From an uncultured Eubacterium sp. (GTDB lineage Bacteria > Bacillota > Clostridia > Oscillospirales > Acutalibacteraceae), in NCBI GenBank assembly GCA_910584985.1, contig CAJUDJ010000027.1, forward strand, positions 1-21,323: DNA of 21,323 bases, in the 5' to 3' direction. Under the pieces are notes generated by a model, which did not search any database, was not told the origin of the DNA, and saw only the letters and a program-made list of their open reading frames with translations. This document shows, piece after piece, positions 1-6,885 of this stretch. The position numbers and the translations under genes were made by a program. Every line of letters starts with the position of its first letter. The stretch's first letter is position 1.

Positions 1-55
1 CCTGCGGCATCCTGCTCCCAAAGCAGGCACTCTAGCCAAACTGAGTTACACCTCG
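1..55 (-). tRNA. tRNA-Pro (anticodon UGG), 5' part only
   Basis: Read on the minus strand, the segment starts with the acceptor arm CGAGGTG at base 55, then TA, a D arm (ACTC/GAGT), and an anticodon stem CCTGC/GCAGG (bases 27-23 and 15-11) enclosing the 7-base loop TTTGGGA. The anticodon is TGG at bases 20-18, so the tRNA reads proline CCA/CCN codons. The variable region and the beginning of the T arm (GCAGG) are present. The rest of the T arm and the 3' acceptor strand lie outside the window. Confidence 0.93.
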
Positions 56-64
56 TTATGAACC

Positions 65-138
65 GAGCCCAAAAAGGCTCTGTATATAAAACAGCAGAAG
101 CTGCTGTAATTTGATATATGTAAAAACCCTTTCGGGTT
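65..138 (-). other. Three small hairpins in the tRNA-Pro leader
   Basis: Between the promoter and the tRNA on the minus strand lie three short perfect stem-loops. They are AACCC/GGGTT with a GAAA tetraloop (125-138), CAGCAG/CTGCTG with a 3-base loop followed by TTTT (92-106), and GAGCC/GGCTC (65-80). Two are followed by short U runs. They could be processing signals for the tRNA precursor or weak terminators. The role is inferred; only the base pairing is seen. Confidence 0.5.
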
Positions 139-163
139 GTTACCCATATCTCATTGCTAAAAC

Positions 164-192
164 ATTCTAATATATATTGTTTGTTTTGTCAA
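164..192 (-). promoter_or_regulatory. Promoter for tRNA-Pro
   Basis: On the minus strand TTGACA (192-187) is separated by exactly 17 bases from TAGAAT (169-164), a near-consensus housekeeping sigma promoter. The predicted start is near base 157, leaving a leader of about 100 bases before the tRNA. Confidence 0.8.
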
Positions 193-271
193 GTAAAAAA
201 GCCAAAACAGAAAAAATTTGCAGTTTTTAGTTTTTTTTCGGACAGTTTCGGGTTTATTTGCGTCTTACTGA

Positions 272-300
272 TTGACGGGTCCGTTCAAAACAACTATTAT
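272..300 (+). promoter_or_regulatory. Promoter for the sigma-factor cassette
   Basis: TTGACG (272-277), a 17-base spacer and TATTAT (295-300) form a strong housekeeping-type promoter. The start is expected near 306-308, at or after the ATG at 304. Translation therefore should begin at the next ATG (325), which has the ribosome binding site AAAGGTGG (309-316). Confidence 0.75.
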
Positions 301-324
301 TAAATGGAAAAGGTGGAATTCAAT

Positions 325-975
325 ATGTTTGGAAAAAAGAAAACAATTCAAAACGCAGGAATGGTTGATTTCAGAAAATATACGCCGGATGCACTTAAAA
401 AAATTAAAAAGATTATATGTGCAGGAATGATTATTTTGCCCGAGCAACCGACAGATGCGTTTATGGAAGCATTTTCTGATATAGATATCATATGTTCGGG
501 AATTACCATTCATCTTTCCGAAAATGCAGAGATCAAAAATATAAACGGTGAAGGACTGCTTACCGGAAATATTGATAATCATGCCATTTACAATGTAAAC
601 GGGCGGTGTATCATTCATTCCGTAAAAAATGATGCGCACCCAAAAGTTATCGTAAACGGAGTTGCTATTTATGAGGAAAGCATTGATATTGATTTTATAG
701 CGGTGAACGGAAGAGCCATATCAGTAAATAAAAGTATGGCCGATAATGTAACCTACAGCCATGATATAGAAATCAACAGCAGTGTAATCGGAAATTACAG
801 AAATGGTATTGTTGTTATAGCAGGGCACGATTTAACACTTACTTCCGATATTACGGAAGAAATGCTTGCCGAAAAAGAATTATATTTTATTGCAGGGCAT
901 GATATTCATTGCACAAAGGACATTTACGGTTATATTGCAGCAAATTCGGCAGCAGGCCATCAGATTAAAGTTTAA
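325..975 (+). CDS. Unrecognised beta-repeat protein upstream of an ECF sigma factor
   Basis: I do not recognise this 216-residue protein. It begins with a short basic stretch (MFGKKK), has no signal peptide and no membrane segment, and looks cytoplasmic. From about residue 29 to the end it carries irregular repeats of short hydrophobic strands ending in a Gly or Asn-Gly turn: ICAG (31-34), ICSG (56-59), VNG (91, 110 and 128), IAGHD (165 and 189) and AAGHQ (209). This suggests a beta-solenoid or beta-helix of the kind seen in bactofilin-like proteins, but that is inference. The ATG at 325 is chosen because AAAGGTGG lies 8 bases upstream and the promoter start falls at or past the earlier ATG at 304. 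The sigma factor gene starts 6 bases after its stop, so the two are probably co-translated. A regulatory or anti-sigma-like role is possible but nothing in the sequence proves it. Confidence 0.7.
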   Translation: MFGKKKTIQNAGMVDFRKYTPDALKKIKKIICAGMIILPEQPTDAFMEAFSDIDIICSGITIHLSENAEIKNINGEGLLTGNIDNHAIYNVNGRCIIHSVKNDAHPKVIVNGVAIYEESIDIDFIAVNGRAISVNKSMADNVTYSHDIEINSSVIGNYRNGIVVIAGHDLTLTSDITEEMLAEKELYFIAGHDIHCTKDIYGYIAANSAAGHQIKV

Positions 976-981
976 AAAATA

Positions 982-1449
982 ATGAATTACAGCATTGATG
1001 AACAATTTGACAGGATTTATGAAAAGCTGTATCCGGCTGTTTTATCCTATTTCCGCAAGCGGACAAATGAAGATGATGCCGAGGATATGGTACAGACCAC
1101 CTTTATGAAGCTGTGGGCTTATTTGCCATGTCTTGAGCAAATAAAAAATGCAAAATCGCTTGTGTTTTCAATTGCAAAGCATGTATACTGCGATAAAATG
1201 CGGCAGAAAAAACTGCTTGAAATCTCTGAAAATGAACTGTTTTATGAAACAGAAAGCAAAGGAGATTTTACAAAACAGATTGAAATGCAGATGCTGGTAA
1301 GCGTTCTTCCGCAGAAGGACAGGGAGTTGATTGAGCTTCGCCGAATGGGCTGCAGCAGCAGAGAAATCGGAAAAACGCTTGGCATTTCGGCGTCTGCGGT
1401 AAGATCTAGATTGCAGGAGCTGCGCAAGAAATTAAAGGAACTGAAATAA
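982..1449 (+). CDS. ECF-type RNA polymerase sigma factor
   Basis: This 155-residue protein has the two-domain layout of group IV (ECF) sigma factors. Region 2 covers about residues 12-78 (YPAVLSYFRKR, then DAEDMVQTTFMKLW, the polymerase and -10 binding helices). Region 4 covers about 101-153 (LPQKDRELIELRRMGCSSREIGKTLGISASAVRSRL, here split as a helix-turn-helix around residues 125-145). No C-terminal extension is present. There is no good Shine-Dalgarno sequence before its ATG; the stop of the preceding gene is 6 bases away, so coupling is likely. No membrane anti-sigma factor is encoded next to it, so its control is unclear. It may act on its own operon or elsewhere, but the promoter seen upstream of the operon is of housekeeping type. 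Confidence 0.88.
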   Translation: MNYSIDEQFDRIYEKLYPAVLSYFRKRTNEDDAEDMVQTTFMKLWAYLPCLEQIKNAKSLVFSIAKHVYCDKMRQKKLLEISENELFYETESKGDFTKQIEMQMLVSVLPQKDRELIELRRMGCSSREIGKTLGISASAVRSRLQELRKKLKELK

Positions 1450-1460
1450 GAGGAAACAGA

Positions 1461-2501
1461 ATGAGATATTATTGTGTAATAAACAAAGAAGCGTATATGA
1501 AGGCTATAAACCGCTTTATAGTAAGGCAAAGTGAAACAGGCAATATTTTTCTGCTTTCATTTGAGGACAGCGACCTTGAATATATTGAAAAAAACAGTGA
1601 AGTGATAAAATTTATTGACGGGAGCACAAAAATATATAATCTTGAAAACGGGAAAGCCGTTTACAGCGGCCATAAGCTGAAGCTGTCGCCGAACAGATGG
1701 TTCGGCAAAATGGCAAAAACCGATACGGCTATACATAAGGAAAATGATATTGTAAAAAAGCACATTGAAAAGGCTTCTGCAACAAGTATCAAAAAAAACA
1801 TGGGCAGCTTTCCCGCTTATAAATCCTATTGGGTTACGGACAGGGAAAACGCCACGGCATTTCCGTTTCGTTTTAAAAAAGCGAAGGGCAGTGAAAAACA
1901 GCCGCTTGTCATTTTTTTCAGCGGTGCAGACGCACTCGGAACAGACAATATCAAGCCGTATTTTGAATGCTTGCCGATGCGGCTGAAACTGAAAAAACAT
2001 AACTGCAATATTTTGATTCCGCAGAGCAATACCAAAACAAACAACGGAAGCAGCTATCAAAGCTGGAATGACGGGCTGAACAGATATGTGCGCTCTGTTA
2101 AAAGGCTTGCGGAAATGCTGATTGCAGAATATCAAATTGACGAAAGCAGAATATATATTTTCGGCACATCTTTCGGCGGTTTCTGCACATGGCGTTCGGC
2201 ATATCTTTTCCCGGATTTCTATGCTGCTGCACTCACTGTTGTGGGCGGTTTTGATACAAAAGTTAAAAATTCAGAGTATGCTGATTTTGAAAGAATGAAA
2301 AGGTTGCCGTTATGGGCAGCACATTCTGCAGATGATACCAATGTAACCATAGATAGGGATGATTATGCTGTTGAAAAGCTGAGAGCACTTTCCGGAAATA
2401 TTAAATATACCCGTTGGGATAAATACGGCCATGCAATGGCATACCGTTTTTACAGAAAAGAAAAATGGTGTGAATGGTTATTTAAACAAAAAAGAGAATG
2501 A
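1461..2501 (+). CDS. Alpha/beta-hydrolase (esterase/peptidase-like)
   Basis: A 346-residue protein. The C-terminal part (from about residue 147) is an alpha/beta-hydrolase: strand PLVIFFSGAD (148-157) for the oxyanion side, nucleophile elbow GTSFGG with Ser237, likely acid Asp291 or Asp292 in SADDTNV, and His324 in YGHAMAY. This matches the predicted-peptidase/PHB-depolymerase-like esterase group. The first ~120 residues are an extra region with no motif I know (YWVTDREN marks the junction), probably a substrate-binding or beta-rich cap domain. There is no signal peptide, so it should be cytoplasmic. AGAGGA is 6 bases before the ATG at 1461 and supports that start. It sits 11 bases after the sigma factor stop, in the same operon. 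Substrate unknown. Confidence 0.78.
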   Translation: MRYYCVINKEAYMKAINRFIVRQSETGNIFLLSFEDSDLEYIEKNSEVIKFIDGSTKIYNLENGKAVYSGHKLKLSPNRWFGKMAKTDTAIHKENDIVKKHIEKASATSIKKNMGSFPAYKSYWVTDRENATAFPFRFKKAKGSEKQPLVIFFSGADALGTDNIKPYFECLPMRLKLKKHNCNILIPQSNTKTNNGSSYQSWNDGLNRYVRSVKRLAEMLIAEYQIDESRIYIFGTSFGGFCTWRSAYLFPDFYAAALTVVGGFDTKVKNSEYADFERMKRLPLWAAHSADDTNVTIDRDDYAVEKLRALSGNIKYTRWDKYGHAMAYRFYRKEKWCEWLFKQKRE

Positions 2502-2505
2502 CAAT

Positions 2506-2576
2506 CCATTTTCGAAAATGGCAGAAAATACACTGCCGTGCGGGTATACATTTCTTTTAATTGAAAAGAAATGTAT
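2506..2576. repeat. Palindrome and perfect 13-bp inverted repeat
   Basis: CCATTTTCGAAAATGG (2506-2521) is a perfect palindrome starting 5 bases after the hydrolase stop. ATACATTTCTTTT (2546-2558) and its exact reverse complement (2564-2576) flank a 5-base loop. Neither is followed by a U run on either strand, so they are not ordinary intrinsic terminators. They may stabilise the 3' end of the message or bind a protein. Confidence 0.6.
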
Positions 2577-2689
2577 CAAAGAAACAATTTAAGAGGAGAT
2601 TTCGCTTTGCTCAATAGTCCTCCCTTAAAAATCCCCTTTATTTATTTTGGCAAACGCACCGTGCGCATTTGTCATAGACAACAAAAATT

Positions 2690-2724
2690 GAAGGACGGTA
2701 TCTGCCGTCCTTCTTTGTTTTTTA
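2690..2724 (+). terminator. Intrinsic terminator (probably bidirectional)
   Basis: The 9-bp perfect stem GAAGGACGG (2690-2698) / CCGTCCTTC (2705-2713) with a 6-base loop is followed by TTTGTTTTTT. It ends the sigma-factor cassette. On the minus strand the same stem is followed by AATTTTTGTTGT, so it can also stop transcripts coming from trpA. Confidence 0.88.
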
Positions 2725-2726
2725 TA

Positions 2727-2787
2727 GCCTTCTCCTTGAGGTACTCTCCTGAGGAGAGATGTCAGCAAAGCTGACGGATGAGGTGAT
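2727..2787. repeat. Palindromic REP/MITE-like intergenic element
   Basis: Two adjacent perfect hairpins, CTCTCC/GGAGAG (2744-2758) and GTCAGC/GCTGAC (2761-2775), are flanked by CCTTCTCC on the left and GGATGAGGTG on the right. This layout (CCTTCTCC, hairpins, GGATGAGG) resembles a short dispersed intergenic repeat I know from gut Ruminococcaceae-type genomes. Only one copy is in the window, so repetitiveness is from memory and not shown here. Confidence 0.55.
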
Positions 2788-2825
2788 GTAATGTAAACAA
2801 CAGCAGTAATATGCTGTTTTGAATA

Positions 2826-3593
2826 TTATAACACTTGTTTTATGGATTTAATATAATCATAAACCGCTTCTGGTGCGTTTTCGCCGTGCTTTTCAATCAG
2901 CTCTATAATGGTGGAATTCAGCACAACGCCGTCTGCATAAGCAATATATTCCTTTGTATCCTTAGCTGCTTCAACGCCAACGGCAATTACAACCGGCACA
3001 TCCGTAACCGCTTTCACGCATTTCACAATCTCTGCCGAAGAGGAAACCACCATGCTGTCCTTGCTTCTGTAACCCATGGTTGACATCGCATTGATGAAGC
3101 CGTTTGCTTCTGCGGCTATCGTTTTTATTCTTTCCTCTGTTGCAGGCGCAACAAATGAAAGCACGGTGATGCCGTATTGATCGGCAACGGTTTCAAGCTC
3201 AGCCTTTTCCTCATAGGGCAAATCGGGAATAACCACACCGCTTACACCGCAATGCTTTGCCTTTTCAAGAAATTTATCGTAGCCGTATTTGAAAAGAACA
3301 TTCAGATAGGCCATAAACACAATCGGCACATCAACTTTGCAGGAAACCTTTTTGGCAAGCGTAAATACTTTATCTGTTGTTGTGCCGTTGCCGATGGCAC
3401 GAACATTGGCAGATTGGATGACTGGGCCTTCTGCAACCGGATCTGAAAACGGAATTTCAATTTCAATTATATCGCAGCCGCCCTGCACCATTTTGTAAAT
3501 AACCTGTTCGGTTACATCAAGCGAGGGATCACCTGCCGTAACGAAACCAATCAGAGCCTTTTTATCTTTAAAAGCATTTTCCATTTTATTCAT
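2826..3593 (-). CDS. trpA: Tryptophan synthase alpha subunit
   Basis: A 255-residue TIM-barrel enzyme that cleaves indole-3-glycerol phosphate to indole and glyceraldehyde 3-phosphate and passes indole to TrpB through the alpha-beta tunnel. Seen motifs: LIGFVTAGDPS (14-24), catalytic Glu44 in DIIEIEIPFSDP, GVVIPDLP and the phosphate-binding loops near the C-terminus. The position of the second acidic catalytic residue (Asp60 of the Salmonella enzyme) is Glu55 here (VAEGP instead of LADGP). I recall this variant from other Clostridia, so the enzyme is probably active. The start at 3593 overlaps the trpB stop by 8 bases (ATGAATAA), with GGGGG about 10 bases upstream. An alternative ATG lies three codons further. 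Length is normal for the family. Confidence 0.97.
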   Translation of the reverse strand: MNKMENAFKDKKALIGFVTAGDPSLDVTEQVIYKMVQGGCDIIEIEIPFSDPVAEGPVIQSANVRAIGNGTTTDKVFTLAKKVSCKVDVPIVFMAYLNVLFKYGYDKFLEKAKHCGVSGVVIPDLPYEEKAELETVADQYGITVLSFVAPATEERIKTIAAEANGFINAMSTMGYRSKDSMVVSSSAEIVKCVKAVTDVPVVIAVGVEAAKDTKEYIAYADGVVLNSTIIELIEKHGENAPEAVYDYIKSIKQVL

Positions 3594-4770
3594 AAAGCTC
3601 TTTCCCCCTGTATCTTGCAATTGCGGCAACATCTTTGTCGCCCCTGCCTGAAAGTGTGCAGATGATAATATCGTTTTTCTTCATCTGCGGTGCAAGCTTA
3701 ATCAGATGTGCTACTGCGTGTGCACTTTCAATAGCACAGATAATTCCCTCTGTTTTTGCAATATATTCAAAAGCATTTACAGCTTCGTCATCGGTAACCG
3801 GCACATATTCTGCCCTGCCGCTGTCATGCAGTGCGGAATGCTCCGGCCCGATGCCCGGGTAATCCAGCCCGGCAGAAATGCTGTAAACCGGAGCAATCTG
3901 CCCGTATTCATTCTGGCAGAAATAGGATTTCATACCGTGGAACACACCAAGTGTTCCCTTTGAAATCGTAGCGGCGTGAAATTCCGTGTCGGCCCCTTTT
4001 CCTGCTGCCTCACAGCCGATCAGGCGTACCTTTGCATCATTGATAAAATGGGCAAAAGAGCCGATTGCATTTGAACCGCCGCCAACGCAGGCGATAACGG
4101 CACTCGGAAGCCTGCCCTCTTTTTCAAGAATCTGCTTCCTTGCCTCCTTGCTGATAATGCTTTGAAAATCACGCACAATAGTCGGAAACGGATGCGGACC
4201 TACTGCTGAACCCAGCACATAAAGTGTGTCATCCAATCTGGCAGCCCATTCACCCATAGCTTCGTTTACAGCGTCTTTAAGTGTCATTGTGCCTGAAGTA
4301 ACAGGATGCACCTTTGCGCCGAGAAGCTCCATTCTGTAGCAATTCAGCGCTTGGCGCACCGTGTCCTCCTTACCCATAAACACTTCGCATTCCAGCCCCA
4401 TCAAAGCAGCAGCAGTTGCTGTTGCAACACCGTGCTGGCCTGCGCCCGTTTCTGCTATAACACGGGTTTTTCCCATCCTTTTGGCAAGCAGACACTGCCC
4501 CAGAACATTGTTGATTTTATGTGAACCTGTGTGGTTCAGATCCTCGCGCTTAAAATAGATTTTTGCGCCGCCAAGCTCCTTCGTCATATTTTCCGCATAA
4601 TAAAGAAGCGATGGCCTGCCTGTATACTGCCGGTTCAACTCTTCAAGCTCGGCAACAAATTCAGGGTCATTTTTGTAATGTTCGTATGCCTTTTCAAGGT
4701 TGTGTATTTCATTCATCAGCGCTTCGGGAATGTACTGCCCGCCGTGAATGCCGAATCTTCCTTTGCTCAT
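3586..4770 (-). CDS. trpB: Tryptophan synthase beta subunit
   Basis: A 394-residue PLP enzyme that condenses indole with L-serine to give tryptophan. Motifs: FGIHGGQYIPE at the N-terminus (class 1 TrpB), PLP lysine Lys85 in HTGSHKINN, ETGAGQHG, the phosphate-binding glycine loop CVGGGSNAIG, and the C-terminal CTLSGRGDKD. The ATG at 4770 is chosen because AAAGGAG is 7 bases upstream. The in-frame ATG 18 bases earlier overlaps that binding site. It is the first gene after the T-box leader, and trpA follows with an 8-base overlap. No other trp biosynthesis gene is in the window, so the unit is trpBA only. Control is expected by uncharged tRNA-Trp through the leader. Confidence 0.98.
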   Translation of the reverse strand: MSKGRFGIHGGQYIPEALMNEIHNLEKAYEHYKNDPEFVAELEELNRQYTGRPSLLYYAENMTKELGGAKIYFKREDLNHTGSHKINNVLGQCLLAKRMGKTRVIAETGAGQHGVATATAAALMGLECEVFMGKEDTVRQALNCYRMELLGAKVHPVTSGTMTLKDAVNEAMGEWAARLDDTLYVLGSAVGPHPFPTIVRDFQSIISKEARKQILEKEGRLPSAVIACVGGGSNAIGSFAHFINDAKVRLIGCEAAGKGADTEFHAATISKGTLGVFHGMKSYFCQNEYGQIAPVYSISAGLDYPGIGPEHSALHDSGRAEYVPVTDDEAVNAFEYIAKTEGIICAIESAHAVAHLIKLAPQMKKNDIIICTLSGRGDKDVAAIARYRGKELYE

Positions 4771-4825
4771 ATGGTTTCTCCTTTTCATAAAGATAATAGC
4801 CCCCTTTCTGTTTTACAGAACAGGG

Positions 4826-4871
4826 AAAATAAAAAGCCCCGGCAGCCGTATTCTGAATACTGCTGTCAGGG
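4826..4871 (-). terminator. Regulated terminator of the trp T-box
   Basis: Read on the minus strand, an imperfect stem (4871-4857 with 4853-4837, including CAGC/GCTG and GTATT/AATAC) is followed by CTTTTTATTTT. Its 5' arm lies just after the T-box sequence, so it should be exclusive with the antiterminator. Confidence 0.88.
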
Positions 4872-5114
4872 ACGATGTTATCGCGGTGCCACCCTGTTTG
4901 CGGAACATAGCCGTTCCGTATCTCTGCAAGGTACTTTCATACCTTTTGCCTTTAACGCAGGCGTATCGTCATAGAATAATAAGCAAAAAGCCGTTCACTA
5001 TGCCCTCAGCGGTCCATTTAGCAAGTCGTTTCCTGCCGCTTTCCAGCATACGCGGCTCTCTGTGAGTTCGTTTCCTGCTTTTATCTCCGCCTCATCGGTT
5101 TGGGGTTAAATTGT
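4826..5114 (-). promoter_or_regulatory. T-box riboswitch, tryptophan specifier
   Basis: On the minus strand the leader has the invariant T-box sequence AGGGTGGCACCGCG (4895-4882), an apical stem I with AGAGAG and GCTGGAAAGCGGC (5061-5034), and the specifier context AAATGGACC (5019-5011) followed by CTGAG. The specifier is TGG (5016-5014), the Trp codon. The bulge UGGC would pair with a GCCA tRNA tail, consistent with the G discriminator of bacterial tRNA-Trp. A terminator hairpin follows. Uncharged tRNA-Trp should stabilise the antiterminator and switch trpBA on. Confidence 0.95.
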
Positions 5115-5120
5115 AATTTC

Positions 5121-5149
5121 ATAATAACAAAGGCAAATCCGTTTGTCAA
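5121..5149 (-). promoter_or_regulatory. Promoter of the T-box/trpBA transcript
   Basis: On the minus strand TTGACA (5149-5144), 17 bases, TATTAT (5126-5121). The predicted start is near 5114, just before stem I of the T-box. No clear terminator separates it from smsB upstream, so some read-through from the metF-smsB operon is possible. Confidence 0.85.
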
Positions 5150-5232
5150 GAGCTGAAAGAAATTTTATGCTGTTAAAACACAATTCCGACTGGCGAATCT
5201 GCCCTGATAAAAGAAATCCATCAAAACATTTA

Positions 5233-6150
5233 TTATTTTAAGAAGCCCTGCACGATTACCTCTTCGGCTTCTTCTTCATTCATTCCGAAAGTCATCAGCT
5301 TTAAAAGCTGATCGGAATTGATTTTGCCGATAGCTGCTTCGTGAACCAACTGTGCATCTGCATTGGTTGCGTCAATTTCGGGAATGGATGCAATCTTGGC
5401 ATTGTCCATAATAATGGAATCGCACTGCACATGCGCGCGGCAGGCGCTGTTTCCGATTACTCGGGGGTGGAACACCTGAACGGAATCGTTTTTTCCAACA
5501 CTTCGGCTTACAATCTGGCATACGGCTTCATCACCGTTCATATTGATTTCAACATTGGACTCCGCAAACTGCTTTCCGTGGGTCATAAGCCTTTCGGTTA
5601 CGGTAAGCTTTGCACCCTTTTCAAGATTGGCTGTTGTATCCCGCTTTGTGGAATCAACGCCCTTTATCTGCACCATTTCCATTTCGGCAGATGCATTTTC
5701 ACCAAGATTTACAACCGTAACCGGGTTCAGAATTCGTGCACCTGTTCCTTCACCCTCGCCGTAATGCTTTTCCACATATTTAACCTTTGCGCCTTTTTCT
5801 ATATAAAAGGTATGAATGCCGTCGTGCCGGCTTGCTTCACTGCCCGAATTATGAATTCCGCAGCCTGCAACAATAACAACATCACTGTTTTCGCCGATGT
5901 AAAAGTCATTATAAACAAGGTCTGTCATGCCGCTTTCGGAAAGAATAACAGGGATATGCACGCTTTCGTTTTTCGTATTCGGTGCAATTTTAATATCAAT
6001 ACCCGGCTTATCCTCTTTCGGAATAATCTGAATATGCTCCGTGCTTCTTCTGCCCATTGCAGCGCCGTTTTTTCGTATGTTATAGGCGCCCTGCGGCACT
6101 TCGTGCAGATCGGCAATGGTTTCAAGCATTTCTTTGTCTATTTTAAGCAT
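5233..6150 (-). CDS. smsB: SmsB-type (short SufB/SufD-family) Fe-S scaffold protein
   Basis: A 305-residue member of the SufB/SufD family, much shorter than canonical SufB (about 470-495) and lacking its N-terminal extension; essentially only the beta-helix core and C-terminal helices are present. Seen: beta-helix strands through about 60-260, QCDS with Cys243 (matching the conserved SufB cysteine), and LVHEAAIGKI with His270 and Glu271 (the SufB His-Glu site), then the helical tail where SufC docks. Such a short form paired with one SufC is the layout called SmsCB (SUF-like minimal system), common in archaea and anaerobic Clostridia. No SufS, SufU or SufD is next to it. AAAGGAGG sits inside the end of smsC, and the gap is 3 bases. 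Its role is de novo Fe-S cluster assembly by homology; the gene name follows the minimal-system nomenclature. Confidence 0.88.
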   Translation of the reverse strand: MLKIDKEMLETIADLHEVPQGAYNIRKNGAAMGRRSTEHIQIIPKEDKPGIDIKIAPNTKNESVHIPVILSESGMTDLVYNDFYIGENSDVVIVAGCGIHNSGSEASRHDGIHTFYIEKGAKVKYVEKHYGEGEGTGARILNPVTVVNLGENASAEMEMVQIKGVDSTKRDTTANLEKGAKLTVTERLMTHGKQFAESNVEINMNGDEAVCQIVSRSVGKNDSVQVFHPRVIGNSACRAHVQCDSIIMDNAKIASIPEIDATNADAQLVHEAAIGKINSDQLLKLMTFGMNEEEAEEVIVQGFLK

Positions 6151-6153
6151 AAA

Positions 6154-6885
6154 TCAAACCTCCTTTCTGAAAGCACAGCTGCTTTCCGCTCCAAGCTGGG
6201 TTAAAAGCTCAGGAAAAATTTCATCCTTCGGGCCTTGTTTTGCGATTTTTCCGTTTGCAAGAATCACAATTTCATCCGCAAGCTGCATGATTCTTTCCTG
6301 ATGGCTTATGATAAGCACGCTTTCGTGGCGGTTCTTGGAAATGGTTTTAAAGCTTTCAACCAGCTTTGCAAAGCTCCATAGGTCTATGCCTGCTTCGGGT
6401 TCATCATAAATAGCAAGCTTCAGATTTCTTGCCATAAGCGATGCAATTTCAATTCGCTTCACTTCGCCGCCGGAAAGGGAGCCATCCACCTCTCTGTTCA
6501 GATAATCTGCCGAGCAAAGCCCCACGCTTGTAAGATAGGAGGAGCATGCATCGCTCGGAAGCTCACTGCCGTGTGCAAGGCTCAAAAGCTTGCGCACCGT
6601 AAGCCCCTTAAACCTTGGCGGTGTCTGAAAGCCGTAGCCGATGCCGAGATTTGCTCTTTCGTTGATGGGCATATCTGTAATATCTGTGCCGTCAAAAAGA
6701 ATTTGTCCGCCCGTGGGCTTTTCAATGCCCATAATCAGTTTGGCAAGCGTTGATTTTCCGCCGCCGTTCGGCCCGGTAATCACAATGAATTTACCGCTGT
6801 CTATTTTCAGATTTATTTTATCAATAATTTCAAGCTGTCCGTTTGAGGAATCAACCTTAAATTCAACATCCTTTAATTCAATCAT
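6154..6885 (-). CDS. smsC: SufC-like ABC ATPase of the minimal Fe-S system
   Basis: A 243-residue soluble ABC ATPase that energises the SufB-type scaffold. Motifs in order: Walker A GPNGGGKST (38-46), Q-loop Gln87 in GYGFQTPPRF (aromatic-rich as in SufC), signature LSGGE (137-141), Walker B LAIYDEPEAGIDL with Glu162, and switch His195 in ISHQE. The EAGIDL D-loop and FQTPP are typical of SufC and not of importers. Its ATG overlaps the metH stop in ATGA, with GGAG about 8 bases upstream, so its translation should depend on metH. smsB follows 3 bases after its stop. Confidence 0.93.
   Translation of the reverse strand: MIELKDVEFKVDSSNGQLEIIDKINLKIDSGKFIVITGPNGGGKSTLAKLIMGIEKPTGGQILFDGTDITDMPINERANLGIGYGFQTPPRFKGLTVRKLLSLAHGSELPSDACSSYLTSVGLCSADYLNREVDGSLSGGEVKRIEIASLMARNLKLAIYDEPEAGIDLWSFAKLVESFKTISKNRHESVLIISHQERIMQLADEIVILANGKIAKQGPKDEIFPELLTQLGAESSCAFRKEV

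Larger units (their letters stand above)
2502..2825. other. Gene-free stretch of 324 bases
   Basis: No convincing gene lies between the hydrolase stop and the trpA stop. The stretch holds a 16-base palindrome, a 13-bp inverted repeat, an intrinsic terminator and a palindromic dispersed-type repeat, each listed separately. A 67-codon open frame from 2571 runs through the terminator and resembles no protein, and is judged spurious. Confidence 0.7.

Noticed and set aside
241..268. ECF-type autoregulated promoter (GGACA ... CGTC) before the sigma cassette
   Set aside because: The -35 part is a poor match and a clear housekeeping promoter (272-300) lies just downstream.
2571..2774. 67-codon open frame on the plus strand after the hydrolase gene
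   Set aside because: It starts in the arm of an inverted repeat, runs through an intrinsic terminator and into a palindromic repeat, and shows no protein-like pattern.
5341..6204. Long open frame (287 codons) on the plus strand
   Set aside because: It is antisense to smsB across its length, cysteine- and histidine-rich with no family motif, and has no promoter or good binding site; a product of codon bias on the opposite strand.
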